A stretch of DNA of 7,129 bases. Origin: an uncultured Bacteroidota bacterium (GTDB lineage: Bacteria; Bacteroidota; Bacteroidia; Chitinophagales; Chitinophagaceae). The stretch covers positions 1 through 7,129 of the forward strand of contig CAINOM010000234.1 in assembly GCA_903851455.1 (NCBI GenBank). The letters are read 5' to 3'. The notes below the pieces were generated by a model. The model worked only from the letters and a program-made list of their open reading frames with translations. It made no database searches and was not told the origin of the DNA. Positions 1 to 6,115 of this stretch are shown here, piece after piece; position 1 is the first letter of the stretch, and every line of letters starts with the position of its first letter. Position numbers and translations under genes: made by a program.

Positions 1-386
1 CCAACAACTTTGTCTATTGCCAGTGTAAAGGTATCGGCTGATACTTCTTTTACATCCATCCAGTAGGTACGTTCATTAGCCACATGGTTTACGATAACAG
101 CCGGAACAGCAGATGTAACCATGTAATATATGCTGATGACCTGGGAATTGTCGTAAGCCGACGCCTGGAAAAAGTCAGTGGTGTAAAAGTGATCCAGGAT
201 ATCTATATCTAAACCGAGTTCCTCCTTCCATTCCCGTACCAGGCAATCCTTGATGCCTTCGCCCCAGTCGAGGCCGCCGCCCGGGAATTTAATGATCTTC
301 TTTCCGCGTATCAGCTCTTCGTTCACTAATATTTTGCCACGCTCTATCCAGATGCCGTATACGCGGATGTTGAAACGTTTGTCCAT
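1..386 (-). CDS. Nudix hydrolase, N-terminal part (runs off left edge)
   Basis: The reading frame starts at ATG 386-384 and stays open for 128 codons to the window edge, so the C-terminus and stop are missing. A complete Nudix box is visible at residues 37-59, with G37, E43, R51-E52, E55-E56 and G58 in the canonical Gx5Ex7REUxEExGU spacing; W53 sits at the usual aliphatic position. The box is preceded by the typical FPGGG strand-turn. Family knowledge: the glutamates bind Mg2+ and the enzyme hydrolyses a nucleoside diphosphate linked to another moiety. The substrate cannot be read from this fragment. No signal peptide is visible, so it is probably cytoplasmic. The gene is divergent from the PLD-family gene and shares a 105-base promoter region with it. 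A standalone single-domain housecleaning or NUDT-like enzyme is the simplest reading. I am sure of the family and unsure of the function. Confidence 0.93.
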   Translation of the reverse strand, partial: MDKRFNIRVYGIWIERGKILVNEELIRGKKIIKFPGGGLDWGEGIKDCLVREWKEELGLDIDILDHFYTTDFFQASAYDNSQVISIYYMVTSAVPAVIVNHVANERTYWMDVKEVSADTFTLAIDKVV

Positions 387-421
387 AATATAAAGATAAT
401 ATACCGGCCCATGAATCCGGG

Positions 422-429
422 CAAATGTA
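422..429 (-). promoter_or_regulatory. Candidate -7 box for the Nudix gene
   Basis: Read on the minus strand this is TACATTTG, a full match to the Bacteroidota TAnnTTTG -7 consensus. It lies 35 bases upstream of the Nudix ATG, which allows a leader of about 30 bases. No convincing TTG -33 element is visible at the usual spacing, so this is a motif match only. Confidence 0.45.
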
Positions 430-444
430 ACAATGCATTAATCA

Positions 445-471
445 TTGGATAATATTCCGGGTTTATGTTTG
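445..471 (+). promoter_or_regulatory. Candidate promoter for the PLD-family gene
   Basis: TATGTTTG at 464-471 matches TAnnTTTG fully, with a TTG at 445-447 that is 16 bases upstream, slightly short of usual spacing. The box is 20 bases before ATG 492. The in-frame upstream ATG at 465 lies inside this box, so it would not be transcribed from this promoter. This supports 492 as the true start. Confidence 0.5.
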
Positions 472-491
472 CCTTGCAAAAATGCACCATC

Positions 492-1067
492 ATGAACACA
501 CAATGTACACTTGCAAGGATCGGCATGGTATGCCTGTTCGTAATTTTTGGTATCAATGCCGGATATGGCCAGATACTCAGCTACACAAATGCTACGAGCG
601 GAGCGCTCAACTCCGTTGCCGCTAATGCCACAGGCACTGCACTGGCTTTGGTAAACGGGGCTACTACACCGGGGGCGTCCTGCAGTACCGGCTTTTCATC
701 AGCCGGGTATGGGAGCAGTACCACCTACAGCTCAACTGGCGCTGCGGTAGAAGTAACCTGCACACCGGCATCCGGCTATGCATTGAATGTAACTGGTTTC
801 AGCATGGGCTTGCGTCGCTCGGCAAGTGGGCCTGTCGATGTGCGCTTTGCTTACAGCACCGATGGCGGTACCACCTGGACCAACCAGGGATCTAACCAGG
901 CGCCTGACAATGCAAGCTGCGGCACTACCACGACCGGTACATGGACCACTTCCTTTACTGTTAATTCACCGAGCACGTTAAAGTTCCGGGTATACGGTTT
1001 CGATGCCAGCAGCACAGCCGGTACTGAACAAATATTGAACCTTACCATCAGCGGCACAGTGACCGGC
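492..1067 (+). repeat. Copy 1 of a duplicated 192-codon N-terminal module
   Basis: This segment encodes the signal peptide and first beta module of the PLD-family protein. It aligns with 2634-3209 without a single gap over 192 codons, with 129 identical residues by my manual count (118 of 165 after the signal peptide). The strongest conservation is around the YSTDGGTTW and ASCGTTTTGTW motifs. It is a dispersed direct repeat produced by gene or module duplication. Confidence 0.9.
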
Positions 1068-2489
1068 GGCGGCGGTGTTACTGCCAACCCTAAAATAACT
1101 GTCTACTTTAATAACCCGGTGGATACGACCGTATCAACCGGGGTAAGGGCTAAATACCTGAACCACTGCCTGGCGGACACATTGATCGCTTATATAAACC
1201 GCGCAAAATATACTATAGACATTGCCCAGTATGAATACAACCAGACATCAGGTTTTTCGAACATTGCCAATGCAGTAAATGCAGCTTATAGCCGGGGTGT
1301 TACCATTCGCTGGATATATGATTCTACAGTGAACAATACGGGTCTATCTACGCTGAACTCAAGTATACATACGTTGTCCAGCCCTGCAGGTGGCAGCATT
1401 TCTCCTTGTCACAAGCAGTACACGATCATGCACAATAAGTTCGTGCTCATCGATGCCAACTCCTCTAACCCGAATGATGCCTATGTATGGACCGGTTCTC
1501 CCGACTGGAATGTGACCCAATTCAATTCAGACTATAATAACGTTGTTATTATACAGGACTCGGCGCTGGCTCACGCTTATACCGCACAGTTCAACCTGAT
1601 GTGGGGCAGCACTACGAGCACTCCCAATGCGGGCGCCAGCTTATGGGGTCCTTGCAAGCCTAACTCAGGCAGGCATAACTTTACTATTAATGGTACCCAT
1701 GTCGAATTATATTTTACGCCTTCTGACAGCACCAATGCCCACATCTTATCTACCGTTCAGTCTGCCAATACGGACCTGTATTTTGGCATGTATACATTTA
1801 CAGATGTACCTGATGCCAGCCAGATAATAACTGAGAACAACGGTGGTGTTACTGTTGATGGTATTGTGGACCAGTACAGCACCAGCTATGCTGCCTACGA
1901 TACACTGCTTGCGCACCTTGGTACCACTCATCTCAAGGTGTACACCGGCGGCTATATCTACCACAATAAGTACGCTATTGTTGACCCTTCAAATACATGC
2001 TCAGACCCTACGGTGCTCACGGGATCGCACAACTGGACCGCCAGCGCCGACCTCCAGAATGATGAGAATACACTGATCATTCATGATGCGGTAGTGGCAA
2101 ATCTATACTACCAGGCCTTTAAACAGGACTTTACAACGCTTGGCGGTGCACTTTCACACATATCTGTCGGCGGTGGCTGTGGAACTACTTATCATAGGGA
2201 AATCGGTCCGACGGAAACTCCTGTCGTTACTGATAACACAGGTAATATCCTAATCTACCCTAACCCTACAAGGACTAGTTTTACTATCCAGTACAGCATC
2301 GCCGCTACCGAAAACACTTCTATAACGGTTACAAATGCGATGGGACAGGTGGTAGCACGAGTTGTAAATAATGAGACCATTGAGCAAGGTACTTACCAAA
2401 GCCTCTTCACGCCGCCCGCACCGGGCATTTACTTTGTAAGTGTGAATATCGGGGGTAATGTCCAGGCGCTGAAAGTCGTTAAGCTATAA
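492..2489 (+). CDS. T9SS-secreted phospholipase D-superfamily protein, two HKD motifs
   Basis: A 665-residue exported protein. Residues 1-27 form a signal peptide ending YGQ. Residues 28-192 are a Ser/Thr/Gly-rich beta module shared with the next gene. About 198-553 is a PLD-superfamily catalytic region with two motifs: H314-x-K316-x4-D321 followed by G335-S336, and H491-x-K493-x4-D498 followed by GSHN (511-514). Residues 585-665 are a T9SS type A sorting domain, beginning with the YPNP strand and ending with the GIYFVSV and lysine-rich strands. Family knowledge: two HKD motifs form one active site that cleaves phosphodiesters through a phosphohistidine intermediate; substrates range from phospholipids to DNA. 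Both motifs look intact, although the first GSxN is GSPD. T9SS implies release or attachment at the cell surface. The start at 492 is chosen because it aligns exactly with the start of the paralogous next gene and because ATG 465 falls inside the promoter. Nuclease versus lipase activity cannot be decided from sequence. Confidence 0.93.
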   Translation: MNTQCTLARIGMVCLFVIFGINAGYGQILSYTNATSGALNSVAANATGTALALVNGATTPGASCSTGFSSAGYGSSTTYSSTGAAVEVTCTPASGYALNVTGFSMGLRRSASGPVDVRFAYSTDGGTTWTNQGSNQAPDNASCGTTTTGTWTTSFTVNSPSTLKFRVYGFDASSTAGTEQILNLTISGTVTGGGGVTANPKITVYFNNPVDTTVSTGVRAKYLNHCLADTLIAYINRAKYTIDIAQYEYNQTSGFSNIANAVNAAYSRGVTIRWIYDSTVNNTGLSTLNSSIHTLSSPAGGSISPCHKQYTIMHNKFVLIDANSSNPNDAYVWTGSPDWNVTQFNSDYNNVVIIQDSALAHAYTAQFNLMWGSTTSTPNAGASLWGPCKPNSGRHNFTINGTHVELYFTPSDSTNAHILSTVQSANTDLYFGMYTFTDVPDASQIITENNGGVTVDGIVDQYSTSYAAYDTLLAHLGTTHLKVYTGGYIYHNKYAIVDPSNTCSDPTVLTGSHNWTASADLQNDENTLIIHDAVVANLYYQAFKQDFTTLGGALSHISVGGGCGTTYHREIGPTETPVVTDNTGNILIYPNPTRTSFTIQYSIAATENTSITVTNAMGQVVARVVNNETIEQGTYQSLFTPPAPGIYFVSVNIGGNVQALKVVKL

Positions 2490-2513
2490 ATGCACGCTAC
2501 AGGAAATATTTTG

Positions 2514-2544
2514 ACCGGGTCAAGAACATTGACCCGGTTTTTTT
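2514..2544 (+). terminator. Rho-independent terminator after the PLD-family gene
   Basis: A perfect 10-bp stem, ACCGGGTCAA at 2514-2523 and TTGACCCGGT at 2529-2538, closes a 5-base loop (GAACA). The stem's last T starts a run of seven T at 2538-2544. It begins 24 bases after the stop codon, so the two paralogous genes are probably separate transcription units. Confidence 0.9.
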
Positions 2545-2605
2545 GTTTTACCCTATCTCCTGGAAAACGTAACATTGAATTGTTCTCCTGTTAATATGCG
2601 GCTGG

Positions 2606-2613
2606 TACCTTTA
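2606..2613 (+). promoter_or_regulatory. Candidate -7 box for the FN3 protein gene
   Basis: TACCTTTA matches TAnnTTTG except for the last base and lies 20 bases before ATG 2634, the same distance as in the upstream paralog. The nearest TTG (2580-2582) is 23 bases away, longer than usual. The preceding terminator makes a separate promoter here likely. Confidence 0.35.
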
Positions 2614-2633
2614 AATATACAAAAACAGGCACC

Positions 2634-3209
2634 ATGCGTAAAAAATTTACTCTTTCAAAGATCGGTCTTATATGCCTGTTTGCGGTATTGACAACCAGCA
2701 CCAGCTATGGCCAGATAATCAGCTATACCAGTGCAACAACAGGTGCACTCAGTTCGGTGGCTGCAAACGCTACCGGTACCGCCCTGGCAAGGGTTAACGG
2801 GGCCACGGCGCCCGGCGCCCCTTGCGGTACCGGGTTTTCGTCGGATGCGTTTACAAGCACCACCACTTATTCTGCTACACTGCCTGCAATAGAAGTAACG
2901 GTAACGCCGGCTTCCGGTTACGCCCTGAATGTAACGGGTTTCACTGCCGACATGCGCCGGTCTTCAACTGGTCCCGCTTCTGTGCGCTATGCATACAGCA
3001 CGGACGGCGGTACTACATGGATCAACCAGGGCTCAAACCAGTCGCCGAACAATGCGAGCTGCGGCACTACGACTACCGGCACATGGAATACCACCGTTTC
3101 CGTTCTTGCCCCCGGCGTGCTTAAATTCAGAGTATACGGATTTAATGCCAGTGGTTCAACCGGCACATTCCAGATTCTCAATCTTAAAGTAAATGGGACG
3201 GTTAGCGGT
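2634..3209 (+). repeat. Copy 2 of the duplicated 192-codon N-terminal module
   Basis: This is the second copy of the signal peptide plus beta module found at 492-1067, in the same orientation and 2142 bases downstream. Divergence is concentrated in the signal peptide (16 of 27 residues differ) and a few surface-like stretches, while the aromatic and Gly/Thr core is kept. The homology ends abruptly after the GTVxG motif, where the two proteins take unrelated domains. Confidence 0.9.
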
Positions 3210-4454
3210 TCCTGCCCCGCGCCGCTCAGTCTGTCCGCCACGTCAGTTACAAGCTCTTCTGCAACACTGAACTGGACGGACTCGGGTATCGCTTCCAGTT
3301 ATAATATACAGTATCGTAAGACCGGTACTACTACGTGGTCTGCTACCACTGCTACTGTCACCCATGTTTCCGTTTCCGGCTTGTTGGCATCCTCCACCTA
3401 TGAATTCCAGGTGCAGTCCGTCTGCGGCAGCGGCTCATCAAGTGCTTACACTGCCTCAGGTACCTTCACTACTTCCGCAGCTTCTTCCTGCCCTGTTCCT
3501 TCTGGTCTGTCTGCGTCATCTATAACTGCGTCTACCGCTACGCTCAACTGGGGTGCAGCTTCCGGTGCCGTTAGCTATAATATTCAGTATCGCCAGACGG
3601 GTACTACCACCTGGACGTCAACCACTGCTACTTCTACTTCCAAAGCTATATCTGGCTTATCGTCGGGCGCTACTTATGAGTTCCAGGTACAGACGGTATG
3701 TTCCGGCTCATCGACAAGCGCATTTTCCGGTTCTGCTACTTTCAGCACCACAGGTTCCTCCGGCTGCGACCCTTCTTTATGGTCCCACGTATACAACTCT
3801 TCGAGGCTTACGGTTAACCAATCGTGCGTCACAATAACGGGCACTGTAGCCAATAAGATCAGCGAGGCCGATGGAGATATTCATATCCGCGTCACCGTCG
3901 ATGCCGCTTATTCATACATGCTCAATAACAGTAACGTATCAGGCCAGCATGGTGATATGGTTGTAGAGCCGGTATGCACACACACTATTACACAGGCCGA
4001 TGCAGTGTCTGCTTGCACGGGTTTTTCCAACACTGTTTATATCCCTAACGTTGGTGAGCATGTTGTAATAGTGGGTGCCTACGTAACTGATCAGAACCAT
4101 GGATGGAATGAGATACACCCGGTTACGAGCATTACGGTAGGGGCGCCGCATCCCAGCGGTGGCAGCACAACGGCTATTGATGAGCCTACAGGAATATTCC
4201 TTTCGCCAGACGATATTAAAGTATTCCCAAACCCGGCTAATTCTGGCATCAGTTTCACCCTTGGTCAGAAACCATCTTCAGTAGTATACATAACTTTAGT
4301 GGATGAAATGGGCCGGGTGGCAGGCCAGTACCAGATGCTGGAGACAAAGGAGTTGAAAGCAGCTACTAACTATTTCCCGAACGGCAAGTATTATTACTCG
4401 GTGACGCAAGACGGCCGTTTGGTAAAAGGCGGAACATTTATTGTGAAGCACTAG
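2634..4454 (+). CDS. T9SS-secreted multidomain protein: duplicated module, two FN3 domains, unnamed His/Asp domain
   Basis: A 606-residue exported protein. Residues 1-27 are a signal peptide (MRKKF start, YGQ end). Residues 28-192 are the module shared with the upstream gene. Two fibronectin type III domains follow at about 194-281 and 286-373, in 92-residue register (SYNIQYR at 222-228 and 314-320; TYEFQVQ at 255-261 and 347-353). Paired cysteines C194/C264 and C286/C356 could form one disulfide per repeat. Residues 378-503 are a compact domain I cannot name, with EADGDIHIR (411-419), VVEPVC (443-448) and HGWNEIHPV (489-497). A T9SS type A sorting domain occupies about 519-606 (FPNP at 531-534). 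FN3 and T9SS domains suggest a surface or secreted binding protein, and the unnamed domain is probably its working part. No enzyme activity can be assigned. The stop is 24 bases before a terminator. Confidence 0.9.
   Translation: MRKKFTLSKIGLICLFAVLTTSTSYGQIISYTSATTGALSSVAANATGTALARVNGATAPGAPCGTGFSSDAFTSTTTYSATLPAIEVTVTPASGYALNVTGFTADMRRSSTGPASVRYAYSTDGGTTWINQGSNQSPNNASCGTTTTGTWNTTVSVLAPGVLKFRVYGFNASGSTGTFQILNLKVNGTVSGSCPAPLSLSATSVTSSSATLNWTDSGIASSYNIQYRKTGTTTWSATTATVTHVSVSGLLASSTYEFQVQSVCGSGSSSAYTASGTFTTSAASSCPVPSGLSASSITASTATLNWGAASGAVSYNIQYRQTGTTTWTSTTATSTSKAISGLSSGATYEFQVQTVCSGSSTSAFSGSATFSTTGSSGCDPSLWSHVYNSSRLTVNQSCVTITGTVANKISEADGDIHIRVTVDAAYSYMLNNSNVSGQHGDMVVEPVCTHTITQADAVSACTGFSNTVYIPNVGEHVVIVGAYVTDQNHGWNEIHPVTSITVGAPHPSGGSTTAIDEPTGIFLSPDDIKVFPNPANSGISFTLGQKPSSVVYITLVDEMGRVAGQYQMLETKELKAATNYFPNGKYYYSVTQDGRLVKGGTFIVKH
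3213..3752 (+). repeat. Tandem pair of FN3-encoding repeats (276-base period)
   Basis: Two consecutive FN3 domains are encoded at about 3213-3476 and 3489-3752. Equivalent residues are 92 codons apart (W214/W306, C194/C286, C264/C356), and the nucleotide sequences around the YNIQYR strand are nearly the same. This indicates an intragenic tandem duplication. Confidence 0.8.
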
Positions 4455-4477
4455 TACGTCATAGTAAGCACAACATC

Positions 4478-4512
4478 GGGCTTAAGTATAAAAGGCTTAA
4501 GTCGGCTTTTTT
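4478..4512 (+). terminator. Probable terminator between the convergent genes
   Basis: CTTAAG at 4481-4486 pairs with CTTAAG at 4496-4501 across a 9-base loop. The stem extends by a G-T wobble and a G-C pair, then continues past one bulged G. Six T follow at 4507-4512. It suits the plus-strand FN3 protein gene. On the minus strand the hairpin lacks a following T run, so it is probably not an efficient terminator for the small pro-domain-like gene, whose stop codon abuts it. Confidence 0.65.
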
Positions 4513-4864
4513 ATGGTTTTCTGACACCAAGGATAATGTCTGACGCTACATCTTTTCTTTTAATGATCACAGGAGCGTGGTTTTTCTCCGAGGCTTTAAG
4601 CAGGTCCAGGTAATTGGGGTTCGCATCATTTGGCAGCTTGTAAAAGCGCTGAGACCGTACAAACGTCACCCGTACGAACGTCTCGCTGCTGTTTGGTATG
4701 CGTATCGCAGCGACGGTCATCGTATCTTCTATGCTCTTTTTTTTTGTCCTGTGTTTCGGAGCGGCAAAAGACTGGATACTGAAAAGCATAAAAAATAAAC
4801 CCAGCACACATAGTCGGTATGCCGGGCTTTTAATATGGTTTGTCATGCGTTTACTTATGGACAT
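4511..4864 (-). CDS. Small exported protein resembling a free-standing protein-glutaminase pro-domain
   Basis: A 117-residue protein with a signal peptide: a basic N-region, the hydrophobic core CVLGLFFMLFSI (19-30) and a likely cleavage after SFA (34). A lysine-rich linker (KHRTKKK, 37-43) leads to a domain at about 49-115. This domain lines up with the pro-region of the adjacent protein-glutaminase: TVAAIR (50-55) with TVAMIR, RVTF (65-68) with RVMF, and a common leucine/Asn/Ala pattern through V114. From memory it also resembles the Chryseobacterium protein-glutaminase pro-sequence, including the FY, NxxY and PVxI positions. No catalytic Cys-His-Asp segment is present. The ATG overlaps the end of the glutaminase gene by 10 bases, which implies co-transcription and probably translational coupling. 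ATG 4846 is an alternative start (111 residues), giving a more standard signal peptide 8 bases after the upstream stop. I infer, but cannot show, a role as a periplasmic inhibitor or folding partner of the deamidase. Confidence 0.8.
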   Translation of the reverse strand: MSISKRMTNHIKSPAYRLCVLGLFFMLFSIQSFAAPKHRTKKKSIEDTMTVAAIRIPNSSETFVRVTFVRSQRFYKLPNDANPNYLDLLKASEKNHAPVIIKRKDVASDIILGVRKP

Positions 4865-5946
4865 GATACCAGGTGCCTGTAGCTAACAAGTGTAGAATTA
4901 GTATCCATGTAGAGCGGGTCTGTATCAAATGAATAGCCGGTGCCAGATGCAGGGCTATAAGAAGATGTAGGCTGTATGTTGATCATACTAACATGCGGCA
5001 CATCGCCGCCCGGTACGCACGCAGGGTTGGTCTGTGCATGAAGCCATACAGACAACAATACCGGCTGATCGAACATTGCAGGATCGAACACATATGCCTT
5101 AGGACCGGTTGGCGTCTTTATGGTCACCAGCGGCGCCACGTGATACCACCAGTTGATACAGCAACCGCCCCATTTCTCGGCTTTAACACAAAGCTCATCG
5201 GAACCGGCATTAGCGAAACTGAACACTTTTTGAGTGCCGAAGTGATACTTACTGTTGATGATCATACACATTTTGTGCGCACGCGCATAGCAGCCATCCG
5301 GGCAATACTGGAAAGTGATGCAATGATCGACCGCATAGGGGCCAGCCAACTGGCAGCATTGATGGGCTATGTAATCAAACATCAGCTGCGCGGTATTAAA
5401 ATCAGGGATAACATTGGTGAGCGTATCCGTTGTAAGGTTGAGCACTCCCATGCTGGTCGCACGATCAATAACGTCTGCAGAAGTAGTCTGGTCGATCTTC
5501 ATGGTTATGCCCGGGGTGCTGACGATCGGCTTCGCATGAAAATAAGCCTGGTCCTCGGCTTTCGAAATGCTGACGTGTGAAACCGTGGCACGCCAGGGGT
5601 CGAAGCTGATCTGTACGGCCTGGTTTGCAGCCAGTGCATTTTTAAGTACCGATATATCGGCTGGGTCAGAAACAGTGAAGATCTCCTCGTTCTGGTTGAA
5701 CATGACTCTGGTAGCTGAGCCGTCTGCTGTAGGCCGGATCATAGCTACTGTGACCACACTGGTTATCTGCTCGTTCTGCAACAGCGGCGTCCTCGATTCC
5801 TTTTTCAGGATCTCGTCATTGGTAGCTGGCGTGGCCACCGTCCTGCTTTTGTTACACGCAGTGATGCTTGCTGTCAGCGCAGCCGCGGCAAATAAGCATA
5901 CCGCAGATAATTTTATGGAGCTTCTCAAAGATGTAAATTTTTTCAT
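4855..5946 (-). CDS. Protein-glutaminase (protein-glutamine deamidase) lipoprotein precursor
   Basis: A 363-residue precursor from ATG 5946. The N-terminus has the MKK start, a hydrophobic core and an ITAC lipobox with C31 as the lipidated cysteine. Residues 32-63 form a linker, about 64-132 a pro-domain, and about 179-363 the mature enzyme. Catalytic residues follow the protein-glutaminase pattern: C219 in CPDGCYARAHKM, H269 in WWYHVAPLV and D288 in VFDPAMF. Family knowledge: the Chryseobacterium enzyme (EC 3.5.1.44) deamidates glutamine side chains in proteins to glutamate and is kept inactive by its pro-region until proteolysis. The C-to-H spacing is 50, against 41 as I recall for that enzyme, so there is a small insertion. 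The tandem CC before the His is retained. Unlike the classical secreted enzyme, this one has a lipobox. No acidic export signal follows C31 (NKSRT), so I infer a periplasm-facing lipoprotein. No T9SS domain is present. The longer frame from ATG 5994 is disfavoured because that ATG overlaps the promoter-like box and would bury the lipoprotein signal. Confidence 0.9.
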   Translation of the reverse strand: MKKFTSLRSSIKLSAVCLFAAAALTASITACNKSRTVATPATNDEILKKESRTPLLQNEQITSVVTVAMIRPTADGSATRVMFNQNEEIFTVSDPADISVLKNALAANQAVQISFDPWRATVSHVSISKAEDQAYFHAKPIVSTPGITMKIDQTTSADVIDRATSMGVLNLTTDTLTNVIPDFNTAQLMFDYIAHQCCQLAGPYAVDHCITFQYCPDGCYARAHKMCMIINSKYHFGTQKVFSFANAGSDELCVKAEKWGGCCINWWYHVAPLVTIKTPTGPKAYVFDPAMFDQPVLLSVWLHAQTNPACVPGGDVPHVSMINIQPTSSYSPASGTGYSFDTDPLYMDTNSTLVSYRHLVSCP

Positions 5947-5973
5947 GACCTGTTTGTTTAAGAAAAACACTAA

Positions 5974-5986
5974 TGTGGTTACCACA
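5974..5986. promoter_or_regulatory. Perfect 6-1-6 dyad, candidate operator of the deamidase operon
   Basis: TGTGGT-T-ACCACA is a perfect inverted repeat with a single central base. It overlaps the -7-like box by two bases and covers the expected transcription start of the deamidase gene, 28 bases before its ATG. A repressor-binding site fits the position. A 13-base dyad can also arise by chance in this AT-rich region, and no regulator gene is visible in the window. Confidence 0.35.
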
Positions 5987-5991
5987 AAGTA
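5985..5991 (-). promoter_or_regulatory. Candidate -7 box for the deamidase/pro-domain operon
   Basis: On the minus strand the sequence TACTTTG resembles TAnnTTTG with one base missing from the spacer. It lies 38 bases upstream of the chosen ATG at 5946, which allows a leader of about 30 bases. The longer-frame ATG at 5994 overlaps the edge of this box. No clear TTG -33 element is seen. Confidence 0.35.
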
Positions 5992-6071
5992 CATTATTTT
6001 TTATTATCAGAAAAAAATTATCGGGAATATTTAATATTTCGCATTTATGGAAGATTATTTAATAATAATAG

Positions 6072-6079
6072 TAACTTTC
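6072..6079 (+). promoter_or_regulatory. Candidate -7 box for the YD-repeat protein gene
   Basis: TAACTTTC matches TAnnTTTG except for the last base and is 36 bases before ATG 6116. The surrounding region (about 5990-6075) is strongly AT-rich, as expected for a divergent promoter zone. No clear -33 element is present. Confidence 0.35.
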
Positions 6080-6115
6080 CCCTAGTCATATACCTACAAT
6101 AATCAAAATATACCG

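Noticed and set aside
851..3241. Two similar minus-strand open frames at 851-1087 and 2987-3241 that could look like a conserved gene pair
   Set aside because: They resemble each other only because both are antisense to the duplicated N-terminal module; the sense-strand proteins have signal peptides, domains and sorting sequences.
492..3752. Long Ser/Thr/Gly-rich repetitive stretches considered as a mobile or CRISPR-like repeat array
   Set aside because: The repetition is at protein level (beta module and FN3 domains), with codon-by-codon divergence and no spacer pattern, terminal inverted repeats or transposase.
4478..4512. The CTTAAG hairpin as a bidirectional terminator serving the minus-strand operon too
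   Set aside because: On the minus strand no T run follows the stem, so only plus-strand termination is supported.
4993..5580. A 195-codon plus-strand open frame opposite the deamidase gene
   Set aside because: It lies wholly antisense to a gene with a clear catalytic triad, has no signal or domain I recognise, and is rich in Arg and His as expected for a shadow frame.
5567..6034. A 155-codon plus-strand open frame with hydrophobic stretches
   Set aside because: It is antisense to the deamidase signal peptide and pro-domain; the hydrophobicity mirrors the complementary strand, and its start lies within coding sequence without a promoter.
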